18,292 nt of DNA from Bacteroidota bacterium (GCA_023431285.1 JAEYXN010000075.1:1-18292); one strand, 5' to 3'. Positions 1 through 7,854 are shown, counted from the first letter of the stretch. A program made the numbers and translations. Notes: generated by a model from the letters alone, not told the origin.

Positions 1-2015
1 TCCGTTTCCTTTGTGTTTACAATATCCCACAAGGGCAGGTCCGGGTGATTCTTCATCAGCCGCATAGTGTTCAGATCCTCTGGCATAACCATCGGTACGT
101 CCGATGCCACCATTTCATCCCAGGCCATGCGCATGAAGCTGTCCCACCACGCGTCAAAGTATGAGGCTGCCACAGACTCCCGAGAGTTAATATAATCCCA
201 GAACGTCAGCATTTCGGCTACGCGACTTTCCTCTCCCTTCAAAGTAGATACATCAAGAAGCGCAAGCATATGCGTAAGGATCTCCGATGCCTTCAGATTG
301 AAATTATCGTTCTGAAGCTGCATCATATCTCCCGGTGTGAGTGAACTTCCCTTCGAGAGCACATTATTAATCCTTCTGTTCCGGAATGATTCATACCAAT
401 CAGCCAGAATGTAATAAGGGTAGGTTTCGTCCGCCGGATACTGATTTGCCGAGCTGACAAATCCGCGTTCAGGATTTTTAGATGTGATGTTTTGTTCGAA
501 TGGAATATAATGTTGCCATTCTGTGTTAGTGTCGGTCCCGTCAAGCAGGAATTTGCCTTCGTTTCTTCGCCGGACCGGAAACTTTCCCTGAACAGTGATC
601 GCTATGTCGTTGCTTACCGAGGCAAAAGCAAAATTCTGCGCGGGGCCCACCCAGTGTCTGATGGCATCTCGGTAGTCGTCATAGTTTATGGCATGGTTCA
701 GAAGGTAGAATGCCTTAAGCCCTGCGGAACGGTCATGGGCAACCCAACGAAACGCGTAGTCATAGCGTTGGTTTTCACTTTTGAAGTTCCGATCGTAAAC
801 GACTGGACCATGATGTGTGTAAACCACCGTATCAAAAAAGCTTTCTTTATCCCTGATCTTGAATTCCTCAATCCTCTTTGACGACTTTTTGTATTTACCA
901 TCACTGATATATTCCTCACGTGAAGCATCGCGGAACCTGATCTTGTACCAATCTGCAAGATCGCGTTGCGCATTCGTACATCCCCATGCAATCGAATCAT
1001 TGAATCCCAGGATCACTGCGGGTGCCCCGGGAAGAGAACCACCCATGACGTTCAGCCCTGGAGCGTTCAGATGAACAACGTACCATACCGAGGGGTGACT
1101 CAGACTGAGATGCGGATCATTGCTAAGGATTGGCGCTCCTGTAGCAGTCTTCGATCCATTGACAGCCCAGTTGTTACTTCCTACACCCTTCAGTTTCTCT
1201 CGGTTAGTCTTCACGTTTACATATTCGTCGGGCAACGCAAGGGGTATACTATCCAGGCTGACAGGCGTGAAGTTCCATCCTCCAGAATTATCAACGATAG
1301 GGTCTCCTGAAGGATGGTCATTCTCGGCATAGAGAAGTTCCAGTGTGTCTTTGCCAAACTTCTTTAATGCGTTTGTCATTTCGAGGTCGGCTTCGTCGCG
1401 ATTCAGCGTCTGAGAGAAGTTCATGAACAGCAAACCCATCTTAAGAAAGGTCCACTGTTCCGGTTCGTAGCCCAATAACTTGTATTCGAACGGAAGGTCA
1501 CGGTAGCTGAGTGAGTTGATGTATGCGTTAACGCCCTGGGTATACTTCTCCAGACTGGTGGTCACTTCTTTGTCGGCTTTGCTGCCTTCGACAAAGTTCT
1601 CGGCGCCAAACACCATTCCGCTTCGTCGTTGGATGCGGTCATAATCGAGGGCGACATCGCCGATGATCTCAGAAACTCTTCCACTCGCGGCATGAGTCTG
1701 GAACTCCATCTGCCAAAGACGATGCGTGGCGGTGATGAAACCCTGTGCGAGGAACAAGTCGTCATGATTCTTTGCAAAGATGTGAGGCACGAGAAGACTG
1801 TCGTAGTAAACCGTTACTTCTTCTTTCAAACCGGGAATCCGTAGTTCGTCTGATCGCCGTTCCGCGCTTTCCATATTCTGCCAGAAGCCATGGAACGGAT
1901 CGAGGAATTTACCGAGTGGTGGAATACCATTTCCCGCGATCACCCATCGATTGTCGAGAAGGTAAATAAGACCGATCGTAAGAAGGAGGAAGAAAAAGAA
2001 CCTGAATATGCGCAT
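1..2015 (-). CDS. Penicillin acylase family protein (Ntn hydrolase), 3' end outside window
   Basis: The reverse strand is open from an ATG at 2015 to the window edge, giving 671 codons; the family is usually near 800 residues, so the C-terminus is missing. The N-terminus (MRIFRFFFFLLLTIGLIYLL) is a hydrophobic signal or anchor, which suggests export to the periplasm. After an alpha-chain-like region comes the motif GSNNWAV around residues 279-285. By analogy with penicillin G acylase, Ser280 would be the autoprocessing nucleophile at the start of the beta chain. It is followed by the typical NDPHL motif and by a HHGPV motif further on. Family members hydrolyse amide bonds of penicillins, acyl-homoserine lactones or other N-acyl compounds; the substrate here cannot be told. 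It is divergent from kdsC, with 126 nt between the starts. Confidence 0.93.
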   Translation of the reverse strand, partial: MRIFRFFFFLLLTIGLIYLLDNRWVIAGNGIPPLGKFLDPFHGFWQNMESAERRSDELRIPGLKEEVTVYYDSLLVPHIFAKNHDDLFLAQGFITATHRLWQMEFQTHAASGRVSEIIGDVALDYDRIQRRSGMVFGAENFVEGSKADKEVTTSLEKYTQGVNAYINSLSYRDLPFEYKLLGYEPEQWTFLKMGLLFMNFSQTLNRDEADLEMTNALKKFGKDTLELLYAENDHPSGDPIVDNSGGWNFTPVSLDSIPLALPDEYVNVKTNREKLKGVGSNNWAVNGSKTATGAPILSNDPHLSLSHPSVWYVVHLNAPGLNVMGGSLPGAPAVILGFNDSIAWGCTNAQRDLADWYKIRFRDASREEYISDGKYKKSSKRIEEFKIRDKESFFDTVVYTHHGPVVYDRNFKSENQRYDYAFRWVAHDRSAGLKAFYLLNHAINYDDYRDAIRHWVGPAQNFAFASVSNDIAITVQGKFPVRRRNEGKFLLDGTDTNTEWQHYIPFEQNITSKNPERGFVSSANQYPADETYPYYILADWYESFRNRRINNVLSKGSSLTPGDMMQLQNDNFNLKASEILTHMLALLDVSTLKGEESRVAEMLTFWDYINSRESVAASYFDAWWDSFMRMAWDEMVASDVPMVMPEDLNTMRLMKNHPDLPLWDIVNTKET

Positions 2016-2048
2016 GCACAGTGATGATTGCCGGAATACTTATTCTTT

Positions 2049-2078
2049 TAAAGATTCAACTTCCGACGTTATTGGCAA
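2049..2078 (-). promoter_or_regulatory. Weak candidate promoter for the penicillin acylase gene
   Basis: On the minus strand, TTG (2076-2078) is followed after 19 nt by AATCTTTA (2049-2056). This matches 6 of 8 positions of the Bacteroidota -7 consensus TAnnTTTG with normal spacing. It lies about 35 nt upstream of the ATG. For the divergent kdsC only a similarly weak AAACTTTA (2123-2130) is visible. Both are low-confidence matches in AT-rich DNA. Confidence 0.28.
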
Positions 2079-2141
2079 GGAAATTAAAACCTTTTTCTAA
2101 TTTTCAGGTGAAATTTCGGTTAAAACTTTAAAATCAAACGA

Positions 2142-2690
2142 TTGAAACACATATTAACAGCTTACAGTAAGGAGCAGATCAAAAAGGCCGCAAATATTCG
2201 CGCCATCTTTTTTGACGTTGATGGCGTGCTCACCGACAGTAAGATCATCTATAGTGAGCAAGGCTGGGAAATAAAGAATTTCAATGTAAAGGATGGACAG
2301 ATCGTCAGTTATCTAAAGAAGGCGGGAATCATTGTGGGCGCGATCTCGGGCCGTGAATCCGCAGTGACCGCAGCTCGAAGCACTGAGTTGAAGTTTGATT
2401 TCTGTCACCAGGGTATCCTCGACAAGGCCTCGACATTCAAGAAACTTGCCGAGCACTATGGTCTGAAGTCGAAAGAGGTTGCATTTATAGGTGACGACCT
2501 GAACGATCTTCCGGTGTTCCAGTTTGCTGGTCTCAGCGTATGCCCCGCGGATACATTTTCGTACATAAAAGAAAACGTTGATCTGATTACTAATGCAAAA
2601 GGGGGAAGAGGAGTATTGCGTGAGGTTGCGGACCTGGTGCTTGCCGCGCGTGGTGACTTCGCAAGAATTCTGGAGTCGTTGACAAAATAG
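2142..2690 (+). CDS. kdsC: 3-deoxy-D-manno-octulosonate 8-phosphate phosphatase, KdsC-type HAD hydrolase
   Basis: The product (182 aa) is a cytoplasmic HAD-superfamily phosphatase that releases phosphate from KDO-8-P to give KDO for the LPS inner core. The nucleophile motif is FFDVDGVLTD, with Asp25 and Asp27. SGR (69-71) is motif II, and GDDLNDL (117-123) is the Mg-binding motif. There is no cap insertion between motifs I and II, and the length of about 180 aa is typical of the KdsC/YrbI subclass. The start is TTG: an in-frame TAA lies at 2121-2123, there is no ATG or GTG between it and the TTG, and the conserved fold begins about 20 residues in. kdsA follows 65 nt downstream, which supports the assignment. 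A fusion or bifunctional role with NeuA-like activity is not indicated. Confidence 0.9.
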   Translation: MKHILTAYSKEQIKKAANIRAIFFDVDGVLTDSKIIYSEQGWEIKNFNVKDGQIVSYLKKAGIIVGAISGRESAVTAARSTELKFDFCHQGILDKASTFKKLAEHYGLKSKEVAFIGDDLNDLPVFQFAGLSVCPADTFSYIKENVDLITNAKGGRGVLREVADLVLAARGDFARILESLTK

Positions 2691-2755
2691 AGTTATCACG
2701 ACCAACGTGACCACTGCTGCTTATCTATTAAAACTTAAAACTGAATTTCTTTACT

Positions 2756-3595
2756 GTGGATAAATTCAAACAACCCGTCGCGATTACCGACGATATCACA
2801 ATAGGAGAGAACAAGCTTGTTTTGTTTTCTGGTCCTTGTGCTGCTGAAAGCTATGACCTTTGTATGGAGACCGGAAGTCGCGTAAAGGAAATATGCGCGA
2901 AGCTTGATATCGGTTACGTATTCAAGTCTTCTTTTGATAAAGCGAACAGAACTTCATCCGGTTCGTATCGTGGACCTTCAAAGGACGAAGGACTAAAGAT
3001 TCTGGAGCGTGTGCGAAAAGATCTCGCCGCCCCTGTAGTGACCGATGTGCATGAGTCGTATCAGTGCGCAGAAGTGGCAACGGTGGCGGACGTATTACAG
3101 ATCCCCGCGTTTCTCTGCAGACAAACAGATCTGTTAAAGGCTGCTGCGCGCACCGGCAAGGCTGTGAAGATCAAGAAAGGACAATTTATGGCGCCGGAGG
3201 ATATGAAATACGCGGTAGACAAGGTCCGCGATGAAGGCAACACCAACGTTTTTCTTACTGAACGTGGAGCAAGCTTCGGATATCACACCCTGGTGGTTGA
3301 CATGCGTTCGCTGCCCATTATGCGTCAGTTTTCACCTGTCGTTTTTGATGTGACACATTCTGTACAACAGCCCGGAGGAAAAGGAGGTTCGTCTGGAGGA
3401 CAGCGTGAATTCGCACCCTTTCTGGCACGTGCGGCCGCAGCTGCAGGCGTTGATGGCTTTTTTATTGAAACTCACCCTACTCCGGAAAAGGCTCTCAGTG
3501 ACGGCCCGAATATGATCCACCTCCACGATATGGATGCGTTTCTGAGCATGTTAAAAAAATACTGGGATCTCGGAAAACAGGGTTACGTGAGCTAA
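2756..3595 (+). CDS. kdsA: 3-deoxy-8-phosphooctulonate synthase (KDO-8-P synthase), metal-dependent type
   Basis: The enzyme (279 aa, usual length) condenses phosphoenolpyruvate with arabinose 5-phosphate to form KDO-8-P, the committed step of KDO synthesis in the cytoplasm. Diagnostic segments are GPCAAES (26-32), KSSFDKANRTS (57-67), YRGP (71-74), ITDVHES-like VTDVHES (95-101), AFLCRQTDLL (118-127) and the C-terminal FIETHPTPEKALSD. Cys28 stands where the metal-independent E. coli enzyme has Asn26. His201, Glu238 and Asp249 match the other metal ligands known from the Aquifex enzyme, so this is the metal-dependent class. The start is GTG at 2756. The gene lies directly after kdsC in the same direction, probably cotranscribed. 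Confidence 0.95.
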   Translation: MDKFKQPVAITDDITIGENKLVLFSGPCAAESYDLCMETGSRVKEICAKLDIGYVFKSSFDKANRTSSGSYRGPSKDEGLKILERVRKDLAAPVVTDVHESYQCAEVATVADVLQIPAFLCRQTDLLKAAARTGKAVKIKKGQFMAPEDMKYAVDKVRDEGNTNVFLTERGASFGYHTLVVDMRSLPIMRQFSPVVFDVTHSVQQPGGKGGSSGGQREFAPFLARAAAAAGVDGFFIETHPTPEKALSDGPNMIHLHDMDAFLSMLKKYWDLGKQGYVS

Positions 3596-3605
3596 TCGGT
3601 TAGCT
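3590..3605 (+). other. Small perfect stem-loop over the kdsA stop codon
   Basis: AGCTAA (3590-3595) and TTAGCT (3600-3605) form a 6-bp perfect stem with a TCGG loop, and the kdsA stop TAA is part of the left arm. No T-run follows, so it is not a classical intrinsic terminator. It could still mark the 3' end of the kds transcript, which would fit the new promoter 45 nt further on. Such a short palindrome could also arise by chance. Confidence 0.35.
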
Positions 3606-3650
3606 TATGTCCTTCCGTTCGGTCGTTAGGACCATTATTCTGACCCTGCA

Positions 3651-3681
3651 TTTGGAGTTCCCGGTTGTTATTTTACCTTTG
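3651..3681 (+). promoter_or_regulatory. Bacteroidota-type promoter for the sulfate activation operon
   Basis: TTTG at 3651-3654 is followed after 19 nt by TACCTTTG at 3674-3681. This is an exact match to the -33/-7 pair TTTG and TAnnTTTG recognised by the Bacteroidota housekeeping sigma factor, with usual spacing. Transcription would begin near 3687-3690, just upstream of the GTG at 3704. This placement argues against the upstream in-frame TTG at 3665, which would lie inside the promoter. Confidence 0.72.
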
Positions 3682-3703
3682 CGGCCGATTCCCTACAGAA
3701 ATA

Positions 3704-5488
3704 GTGGACTTTAATTTAACGCAGCTTTACGTTCTAGCAGTCACTGCATTCCTGGTCTTTTCGTTGTACCGGGAATTACTGAATCCTGCAACTACATTTT
3801 TCTTCTGTACGGTGGCTCTTTTGCTGGGAGGTGTCATCACGCCTTCAGATGCTTTGAAAGGGCTTTCTAATCAGCAAATCATACTTATTTTCCTGCTTGT
3901 TCTGGTGACCGCGGGGATTCGAGTGGTGTTTGGTTCTGACCTCTTTTCCAGGCTGTTCAGACCAGACCTGAAGCCCAAGCAGTTCTTACTCCGCATGATG
4001 TTGACCGTGTCTTCTGTGTCGGCGTTCCTGAACAATACCCCGATCGTTGCGTTCATGATTCCGTATGTAAAGGACTGGGCACAACGGAATGGCCACCCTG
4101 CTTCGAAATTCCTGATTCCCCTTTCATATTCAACTGTATTAGGCGGGATGATTACCGTCATTGGTACATCGACGAACCTTGTGCTGAATGGCCTCGTTCA
4201 GGAGTACAATCTGCCCCTTCTGGGATTCGAGGACTTTTTCTTCCTCGGCGTTACCGTCACGATCGTGGGATGGATCTATTTCTATTTTATTGGATACGAC
4301 CTTTTGCCGTCGAACGAGAACAAGCTTGAAGTTCTGAGAGAAAATGTGAAGGAATACATTGTCGAAACCGAGATCTTCCCCGGATCACGACTGATCGGCA
4401 AAACAGTTAAAGACGGCGGACTGAGAAACCTTCAGGACCTTTTCCTTGTCGAAATTATCAGAAATGAAGATATCATCAGCCCCGTGGCTCCGGAAGAGAT
4501 ATTAAGAGAAGGTGACAACCTTTTCTTTTCGGGAAATACCTCCGCGATTTACAACCTGATTAAGGAGGACAACGGATTGGCTATCCCAAAGCAGGACTCT
4601 GCTGAGCCGGAGGGTCATTTTCATTTTGTTGAAAGTGTCGTGCCTGCGAACTCGGCTCTTATAGGCGTAAGGGTTAAAGATTCTGATTTCCGCCGAAAGT
4701 TCAATTCATCAGTCATTGCCGTGCACCGGAATGGAAAGCAGCTTCCGGGAAAAGTGGGAGAGGTGGTATTGTCTGGTGGTGACTTCCTTCTTTTGCTCGC
4801 CGGAGAAGGAACCGATGGCGCAGATCATGAACGTGACCTCTATTTCGTTTCACCTACAAAAAAGATAGAAAAGCCGCAGCCGGCATGGTTCCGTTGGCTT
4901 GGATATGCATGTTTCGGTGCATTGTTACTGAGCGTGGTGTCTAATACATTTATTGATGAACCAGTGATCTTTACTGTTAGCATCGGGATTCTGGTTGTGA
5001 TGGTGCTCACGGGAGTACTAACCTCTACGGAAATGCGCCGCGAACTTGACCTTGGCCTTCTCATGGTTCTCGTATGCTCTTTGGCCATTGGCGTGGCTTT
5101 GGAGAGGTCAGGAACGGCGAAGCTTCTGGCAGAGATAATTATCGCTGCGTCGCAGACCTTTGGCATCGTCGGGGCGCTGGCGGGTTTGTTCGTCGTCACT
5201 GTCGTGCTGACTTCCCTGGTTACAAATCCTGCGGCAGTATCCATTATGTTCCCGATCGCTATGTCTATCGCCGCGCAGATGGAACAGTCTACGACACCGT
5301 TCTTCGTGGCAATCGCATTTGCCGCTTCCGGTGATTTCCTGACTCCCATTGGTTATCAGACGAACCTCATGGTTTACGGTCCCGGCGGCTATACGTTCCG
5401 TGACTTTGTGAAAGTCGGAGCGATCCTTACACTGCTTTATATCGTAATTTGCATCACATTCATCACCTACTTTTACAACCTGGTATAG
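3704..5488 (+). CDS. SLC13-family (sulfate/anion) permease with two central TrkA-C domains
   Basis: The product is an inner-membrane transporter of about 594 aa. An N-terminal set of hydrophobic helices (about residues 1-205) contains FLNNTPIVAFMIP and the GTSTNLVLNG motif of the DASS/ArsB-like fold. Two soluble TrkA-C (RCK_C) domains follow at roughly 220-290 and 309-375, each with an LIG-V-VKD segment. A second helical block (about 395-594) carries TNPAAVSIMFP and GYQTNLMVYGPGGY, the repeat of the first half. This helices/TrkA-C x2/helices layout is that of SLC13 permeases linked to sulfate uptake. cysC begins 1 nt after its stop and supports sulfate as substrate. The GTG at 3704 is preferred over TTG 3665 because of the promoter at 3651-3681. 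Another inorganic anion cannot be excluded. Confidence 0.88.
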   Translation: MDFNLTQLYVLAVTAFLVFSLYRELLNPATTFFFCTVALLLGGVITPSDALKGLSNQQIILIFLLVLVTAGIRVVFGSDLFSRLFRPDLKPKQFLLRMMLTVSSVSAFLNNTPIVAFMIPYVKDWAQRNGHPASKFLIPLSYSTVLGGMITVIGTSTNLVLNGLVQEYNLPLLGFEDFFFLGVTVTIVGWIYFYFIGYDLLPSNENKLEVLRENVKEYIVETEIFPGSRLIGKTVKDGGLRNLQDLFLVEIIRNEDIISPVAPEEILREGDNLFFSGNTSAIYNLIKEDNGLAIPKQDSAEPEGHFHFVESVVPANSALIGVRVKDSDFRRKFNSSVIAVHRNGKQLPGKVGEVVLSGGDFLLLLAGEGTDGADHERDLYFVSPTKKIEKPQPAWFRWLGYACFGALLLSVVSNTFIDEPVIFTVSIGILVVMVLTGVLTSTEMRRELDLGLLMVLVCSLAIGVALERSGTAKLLAEIIIAASQTFGIVGALAGLFVVTVVLTSLVTNPAAVSIMFPIAMSIAAQMEQSTTPFFVAIAFAASGDFLTPIGYQTNLMVYGPGGYTFRDFVKVGAILTLLYIVICITFITYFYNLV

Positions 5489-5489
5489 C

Positions 5490-6083
5490 GTGAATCATAT
5501 TTATCCCATAAAGACCAAAGTAAGCCGTGAACAGCGTGAGATGCTCTTCGGACAGCGTGCGCGCCTTCTGTGGTTTACAGGATTGTCAGGTTCGGGGAAA
5601 TCTACGCTGGCAGTTCAACTGGAAGCTCAACTGTTCGAGCGCGGATTCAAAACATATCTTCTCGACGGCGACAATATTCGCGCGGGCCTCAACAAGGACC
5701 TTTCTTTTACTGACGAGGGGCGCGTTGAAAACATCCGCCGTATCGGTGAAGTATCCAAGCTACTTCTCGACGCTGGTGTAATAGTACTGTCAGCTTTCAT
5801 CTCACCGTTTCGCGCAGACCGCGATCAGGTACGCGCAATCGTCGGAGAGGATAACTTTGTAGAAGTGTACGTAGACGCACCGTTGGAGGTGTGTGAACAA
5901 CGCGATGTGAAAGGCCTCTACAAAAAAGCGAGGGCCGGCGAAGTAAAGAATTTCACCGGGATCGATTCACCCTATGAAGCACCAGTTCAACCGGATGTTC
6001 ATATTCCGACGCATCTGCAGTCTGTGGACGATTCAATCGAACAACTTCTGAACTTCACACTGCCACGAATAACACGAAATTAG
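5490..6083 (+). CDS. cysC: Adenylyl-sulfate kinase (APS kinase)
   Basis: The enzyme phosphorylates adenosine 5'-phosphosulfate (APS) at the 3' hydroxyl with ATP to give PAPS, in the cytoplasm. At 197 aa it is the stand-alone CysC length. The P-loop is GLSGSGKS (31-38). It is followed by LLDGDNIRAGLNKDLSFT, which contains the APS-binding DGDN-R segment, and by FISPFRADR and YVDAPLEVCEQRDVKGLY, all typical of the family. The start is GTG, 1 nt after the permease stop codon, so the two genes are almost certainly translationally coupled. cysD follows after 28 nt. Confidence 0.95.
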   Translation: MNHIYPIKTKVSREQREMLFGQRARLLWFTGLSGSGKSTLAVQLEAQLFERGFKTYLLDGDNIRAGLNKDLSFTDEGRVENIRRIGEVSKLLLDAGVIVLSAFISPFRADRDQVRAIVGEDNFVEVYVDAPLEVCEQRDVKGLYKKARAGEVKNFTGIDSPYEAPVQPDVHIPTHLQSVDDSIEQLLNFTLPRITRN

Positions 6084-6111
6084 AAACAGGAAAACAGAAT
6101 AAGAAAACACG

Positions 6112-7020
6112 ATGAGTCATCAGTATTATCTCAGTCACCTGAAAGAACTTGAAGCTGAAGCTATCTTCGTCATTCGCGAAGTGGTTGCCCAGTTTGAAAA
6201 TCCCGCCCTTCTGTTTTCAGGAGGGAAGGATTCAATCGTGCTTGCCTACCTTTCGAAGAAAGCTTTCTACCCCGCAAGAATACCTTTCCCTCTCGTACAC
6301 ATAGACACCGGACATAACTTTCCTGAAACAATGGAATACCGCGACTGGCTTGTGAACGAGCTTGGTGTAAAACTTATCGTGGGCTCTGTTCAGGAAAGTA
6401 TCGACAAAGGCCGCGTGAAGGAAGAGACTGGTCTGAGTGCGAGCAGAAATGCTTTGCAGACAGTCACGCTTCTCGACACTATCGAAAAATATAAGTTCAA
6501 CGCTGCGATGGGAGGGGCCCGTCGAGATGAAGAGAAAGCACGCGCAAAAGAAAGGTTCTTCTCACACCGTGACGAGTTCGGTCAATGGGATCCGAAGAAT
6601 CAGCGTCCGGAGCTGTGGAACCTGTTTAATGGTCGCAAGCAGATTGGAGAGCACTTCCGCGTGTTCCCGATTTCCAACTGGACAGAAATGGATGTATGGC
6701 AATACATCTATACCGAGAACATCCCTATTCCAAAGCTTTACTTCGCTCATGAGCGTGAAGTCATCGAACGTGATGGCGCGCTTCTGTCAACATCACCATG
6801 GCTGAAGATGAAACCCAACGATGTGCCTGTACGCAAGCGTGTTCGTTTCCGCACCTGCGGCGACATGCCGATCACAGGCGCCGTAGAGTCCGACGCCGAT
6901 ACACTCGAAAAGATCATCGACGAAGTTGCCGCTTCCCGCAAAACAGAACGCGGCACCCGCGCCGACGACAAGCGCTCGGAAACAGCGATGGAGGATAGGA
7001 AGAAGAGCGGGTACTTTTAG
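6112..7020 (+). CDS. cysD: Sulfate adenylyltransferase subunit 2 (small subunit)
   Basis: CysD is the catalytic PP-loop subunit of the CysDN ATP sulfurylase. It adenylylates sulfate with ATP to form APS and pyrophosphate, driven by GTP hydrolysis on CysN. The PP-loop SGGKDS occupies residues 36-41. Further family marks are HIDTGHNFPE, GGARRDEEKARAKER, the FNGR segment and FPISNWTEMDVWQYI. At 302 aa it is full length, and the C-terminal tail is basic and ends in KKSGYF as in other CysD proteins. The ATG is preceded by an A-rich leader rather than a Shine-Dalgarno site. Its usual partner cysN is 834 nt away because an insert with tandem repeats and a small gene separates them. Confidence 0.96.
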   Translation: MSHQYYLSHLKELEAEAIFVIREVVAQFENPALLFSGGKDSIVLAYLSKKAFYPARIPFPLVHIDTGHNFPETMEYRDWLVNELGVKLIVGSVQESIDKGRVKEETGLSASRNALQTVTLLDTIEKYKFNAAMGGARRDEEKARAKERFFSHRDEFGQWDPKNQRPELWNLFNGRKQIGEHFRVFPISNWTEMDVWQYIYTENIPIPKLYFAHEREVIERDGALLSTSPWLKMKPNDVPVRKRVRFRTCGDMPITGAVESDADTLEKIIDEVAASRKTERGTRADDKRSETAMEDRKKSGYF

Positions 7021-7024
7021 GGGT

Positions 7025-7165
7025 AGCCAGTCGGCCAGTCGGCTAGTCAGCCGGTAGCCGGTAGCAGGTAGCAGGTAACAGGTAGCAGGTAACAGGTAGC
7101 AGGTAACAGGTAGCAGGTAGCAGGTAGCAAGTAACAAGTAACAGGTAGCAGGTAACAGGTAGCAG
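7025..7165 (+). repeat. Tandem octamer-to-heptamer repeat array
   Basis: The array starts 5 nt after the cysD stop. Four 8-nt units (AGCCAGTC, GGCCAGTC, GGCTAGTC, AGCCGGTA; 7025-7056) run without a break into about 15 units of 7 nt (7057-7165) of the form RCAGGTA, mostly GCAGGTA and ACAGGTA in irregular alternation. Two units read GCAAGTA and ACAAGTA. The 7-nt period shifts the frame at each unit, so translation in any frame gives a low-complexity product; I read it as non-coding. It could act as a spacer, a recombination target or a structured transcript segment. Heptameric tandem repeats are known from other bacteria, for example the STRR sequences of cyanobacteria. Confidence 0.92.
7129..7152 (+). 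repeat. Left arm of a 24-bp perfect inverted repeat
   Basis: These 24 bases inside the heptamer array recur as an exact reverse complement at 7683-7706. The two arms enclose the four-helix-bundle gene at 7235-7600. Low complexity of the array makes a partial match easy, but the irregular run of GCAAGTA, ACAAGTA, ACAGGTA units is reproduced exactly, which points to a real inverted pair. Confidence 0.85.
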
Positions 7166-7234
7166 AGTTTGTCAGGTTATCTGGATGGCGGTGGGGGTAA
7201 GGGAGGAGTATTTTGTAGACCTAATTCCAGAGAT

Positions 7235-7600
7235 ATGAATGGCTACAAAGATTTGCAGGTTTACCAGGAGTCGAAGAGGCTGGCGGTGGAGGTTCATAGA
7301 ATGAGCATGAATTTGCCGAAGCATGAAATGTTTGAGGAAGGCAGCCAGATAAGAAGATCATCGAAAGCGGTGACTTCGTTGATCATTGAAGGTTTCGGTC
7401 GTAGAAAATATAACGCTGACTATGTCAGATATCTGATTCTTAGTCATGCGGAATGTGATGAAACGATATTGCATTTGGAATTCTTGTACGATTGTAAGTC
7501 GTTACAGGATGAGACCATTTACAGAACATTGAAATCAGCTTATGTTGAATTGAGCCGAAAAATTTATGGCTTTCTCAATTGGGTTGAAGACAATGGATGA
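7235..7600 (+). CDS. Four helix bundle protein (S23 / intervening-sequence protein family)
   Basis: This is a small protein of 121 aa from the ATG at 7235, which fits the family's usual 110-130 aa. It begins with the typical NGYKDLQVYQESKRLAVEV, and has QIRRSSKAVTSLIIEGFGRR in the second helix and RYLILSHAECDETILHLEF in the third. These match the family first seen as ORFs in 23S rRNA intervening sequences and related to the Avd protein of diversity-generating retroelements. The molecular role of stand-alone members is not established. An earlier in-frame TTG at 7169 would add 22 glycine-rich residues outside the family and is rejected. The gene sits between cysD and cysN, flanked by inverted repeats. 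No reverse transcriptase, variable repeat or 23S rRNA is nearby. Confidence 0.88.
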   Translation: MNGYKDLQVYQESKRLAVEVHRMSMNLPKHEMFEEGSQIRRSSKAVTSLIIEGFGRRKYNADYVRYLILSHAECDETILHLEFLYDCKSLQDETIYRTLKSAYVELSRKIYGFLNWVEDNG

Positions 7601-7854
7601 AACAAAGCTCGGATGGTTTCTTTGAAACGACAGGAAATAAGACGCTCTTTGTTATAAAGAACGCCTATGGGGAGAGCGGATCCCTGCTACCTGTTACTTG
7701 TTACTTCGGTGTGCCGCTATACTGAAGATGGAACTAGCATAAACAACAGCAGCGTTCTAAGGCGAGTAGGCAAACCTGCTACGTCCAAAAAGGGCCTGAA
7801 TAAAATTACGAGATGCGGAACGACTGTGCTCAACGCAGAATAGACAAACAAAAA
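7601..7854 (+). other. Non-coding part of the insert and leader of cysN
   Basis: No gene is seen in these 254 nt. At about 7651-7671 a stem of 8 bp with one mismatch (CGCTCTTT/AAAGAACG, loop GTTAT) could form but has no T-run behind it. The right inverted-repeat arm is at 7683-7706. Between 7707 and 7854 I see no clear promoter for cysN. A short A-rich stretch (ACAAACAAAAA) precedes its ATG. Confidence 0.55.
7683..7706 (-). repeat. Right arm of the 24-bp perfect inverted repeat
   Basis: This is the exact reverse complement of 7129-7152, corresponding to about three heptamer units in opposite orientation. With the left arm it bounds a segment of roughly 580 nt that contains the four-helix-bundle gene. 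No target-site duplication could be recognised outside the arms. Confidence 0.85.

Noticed and set aside
492..881. Plus-strand reading frame of 129 codons in the first 2 kb, and others there
   Set aside because: They are shadows of the penicillin acylase gene, which is continuously open on the minus strand and has recognisable catalytic motifs.
2135..2148. The 14-mer CAAACGATTGAAAC, also at 15848-15861, with the ATTGAAAC ending seen in some CRISPR repeats
   Set aside because: Only two copies 13.7 kb apart, no spacer periodicity and no cas genes. One shared 14-mer is about what chance gives in a window of this size.
4840..5349. Minus-strand reading frame of 169 codons within the permease
   Set aside because: It is antisense to the conserved second helical block of the SLC13 protein; no protein family resemblance is seen.
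6793..7137. Minus-strand reading frame of 114 codons with repeated CYLLPAT/CYLLPVT units
   Set aside because: It is the translation of the non-coding heptamer array on its reverse strand and continues as the antisense of cysD; the 7-nt period yields the repeated peptide automatically.
7235..7600. Diversity-generating retroelement, since Avd is a four-helix-bundle protein
   Set aside because: No reverse transcriptase, template repeat or variable repeat is in the window.
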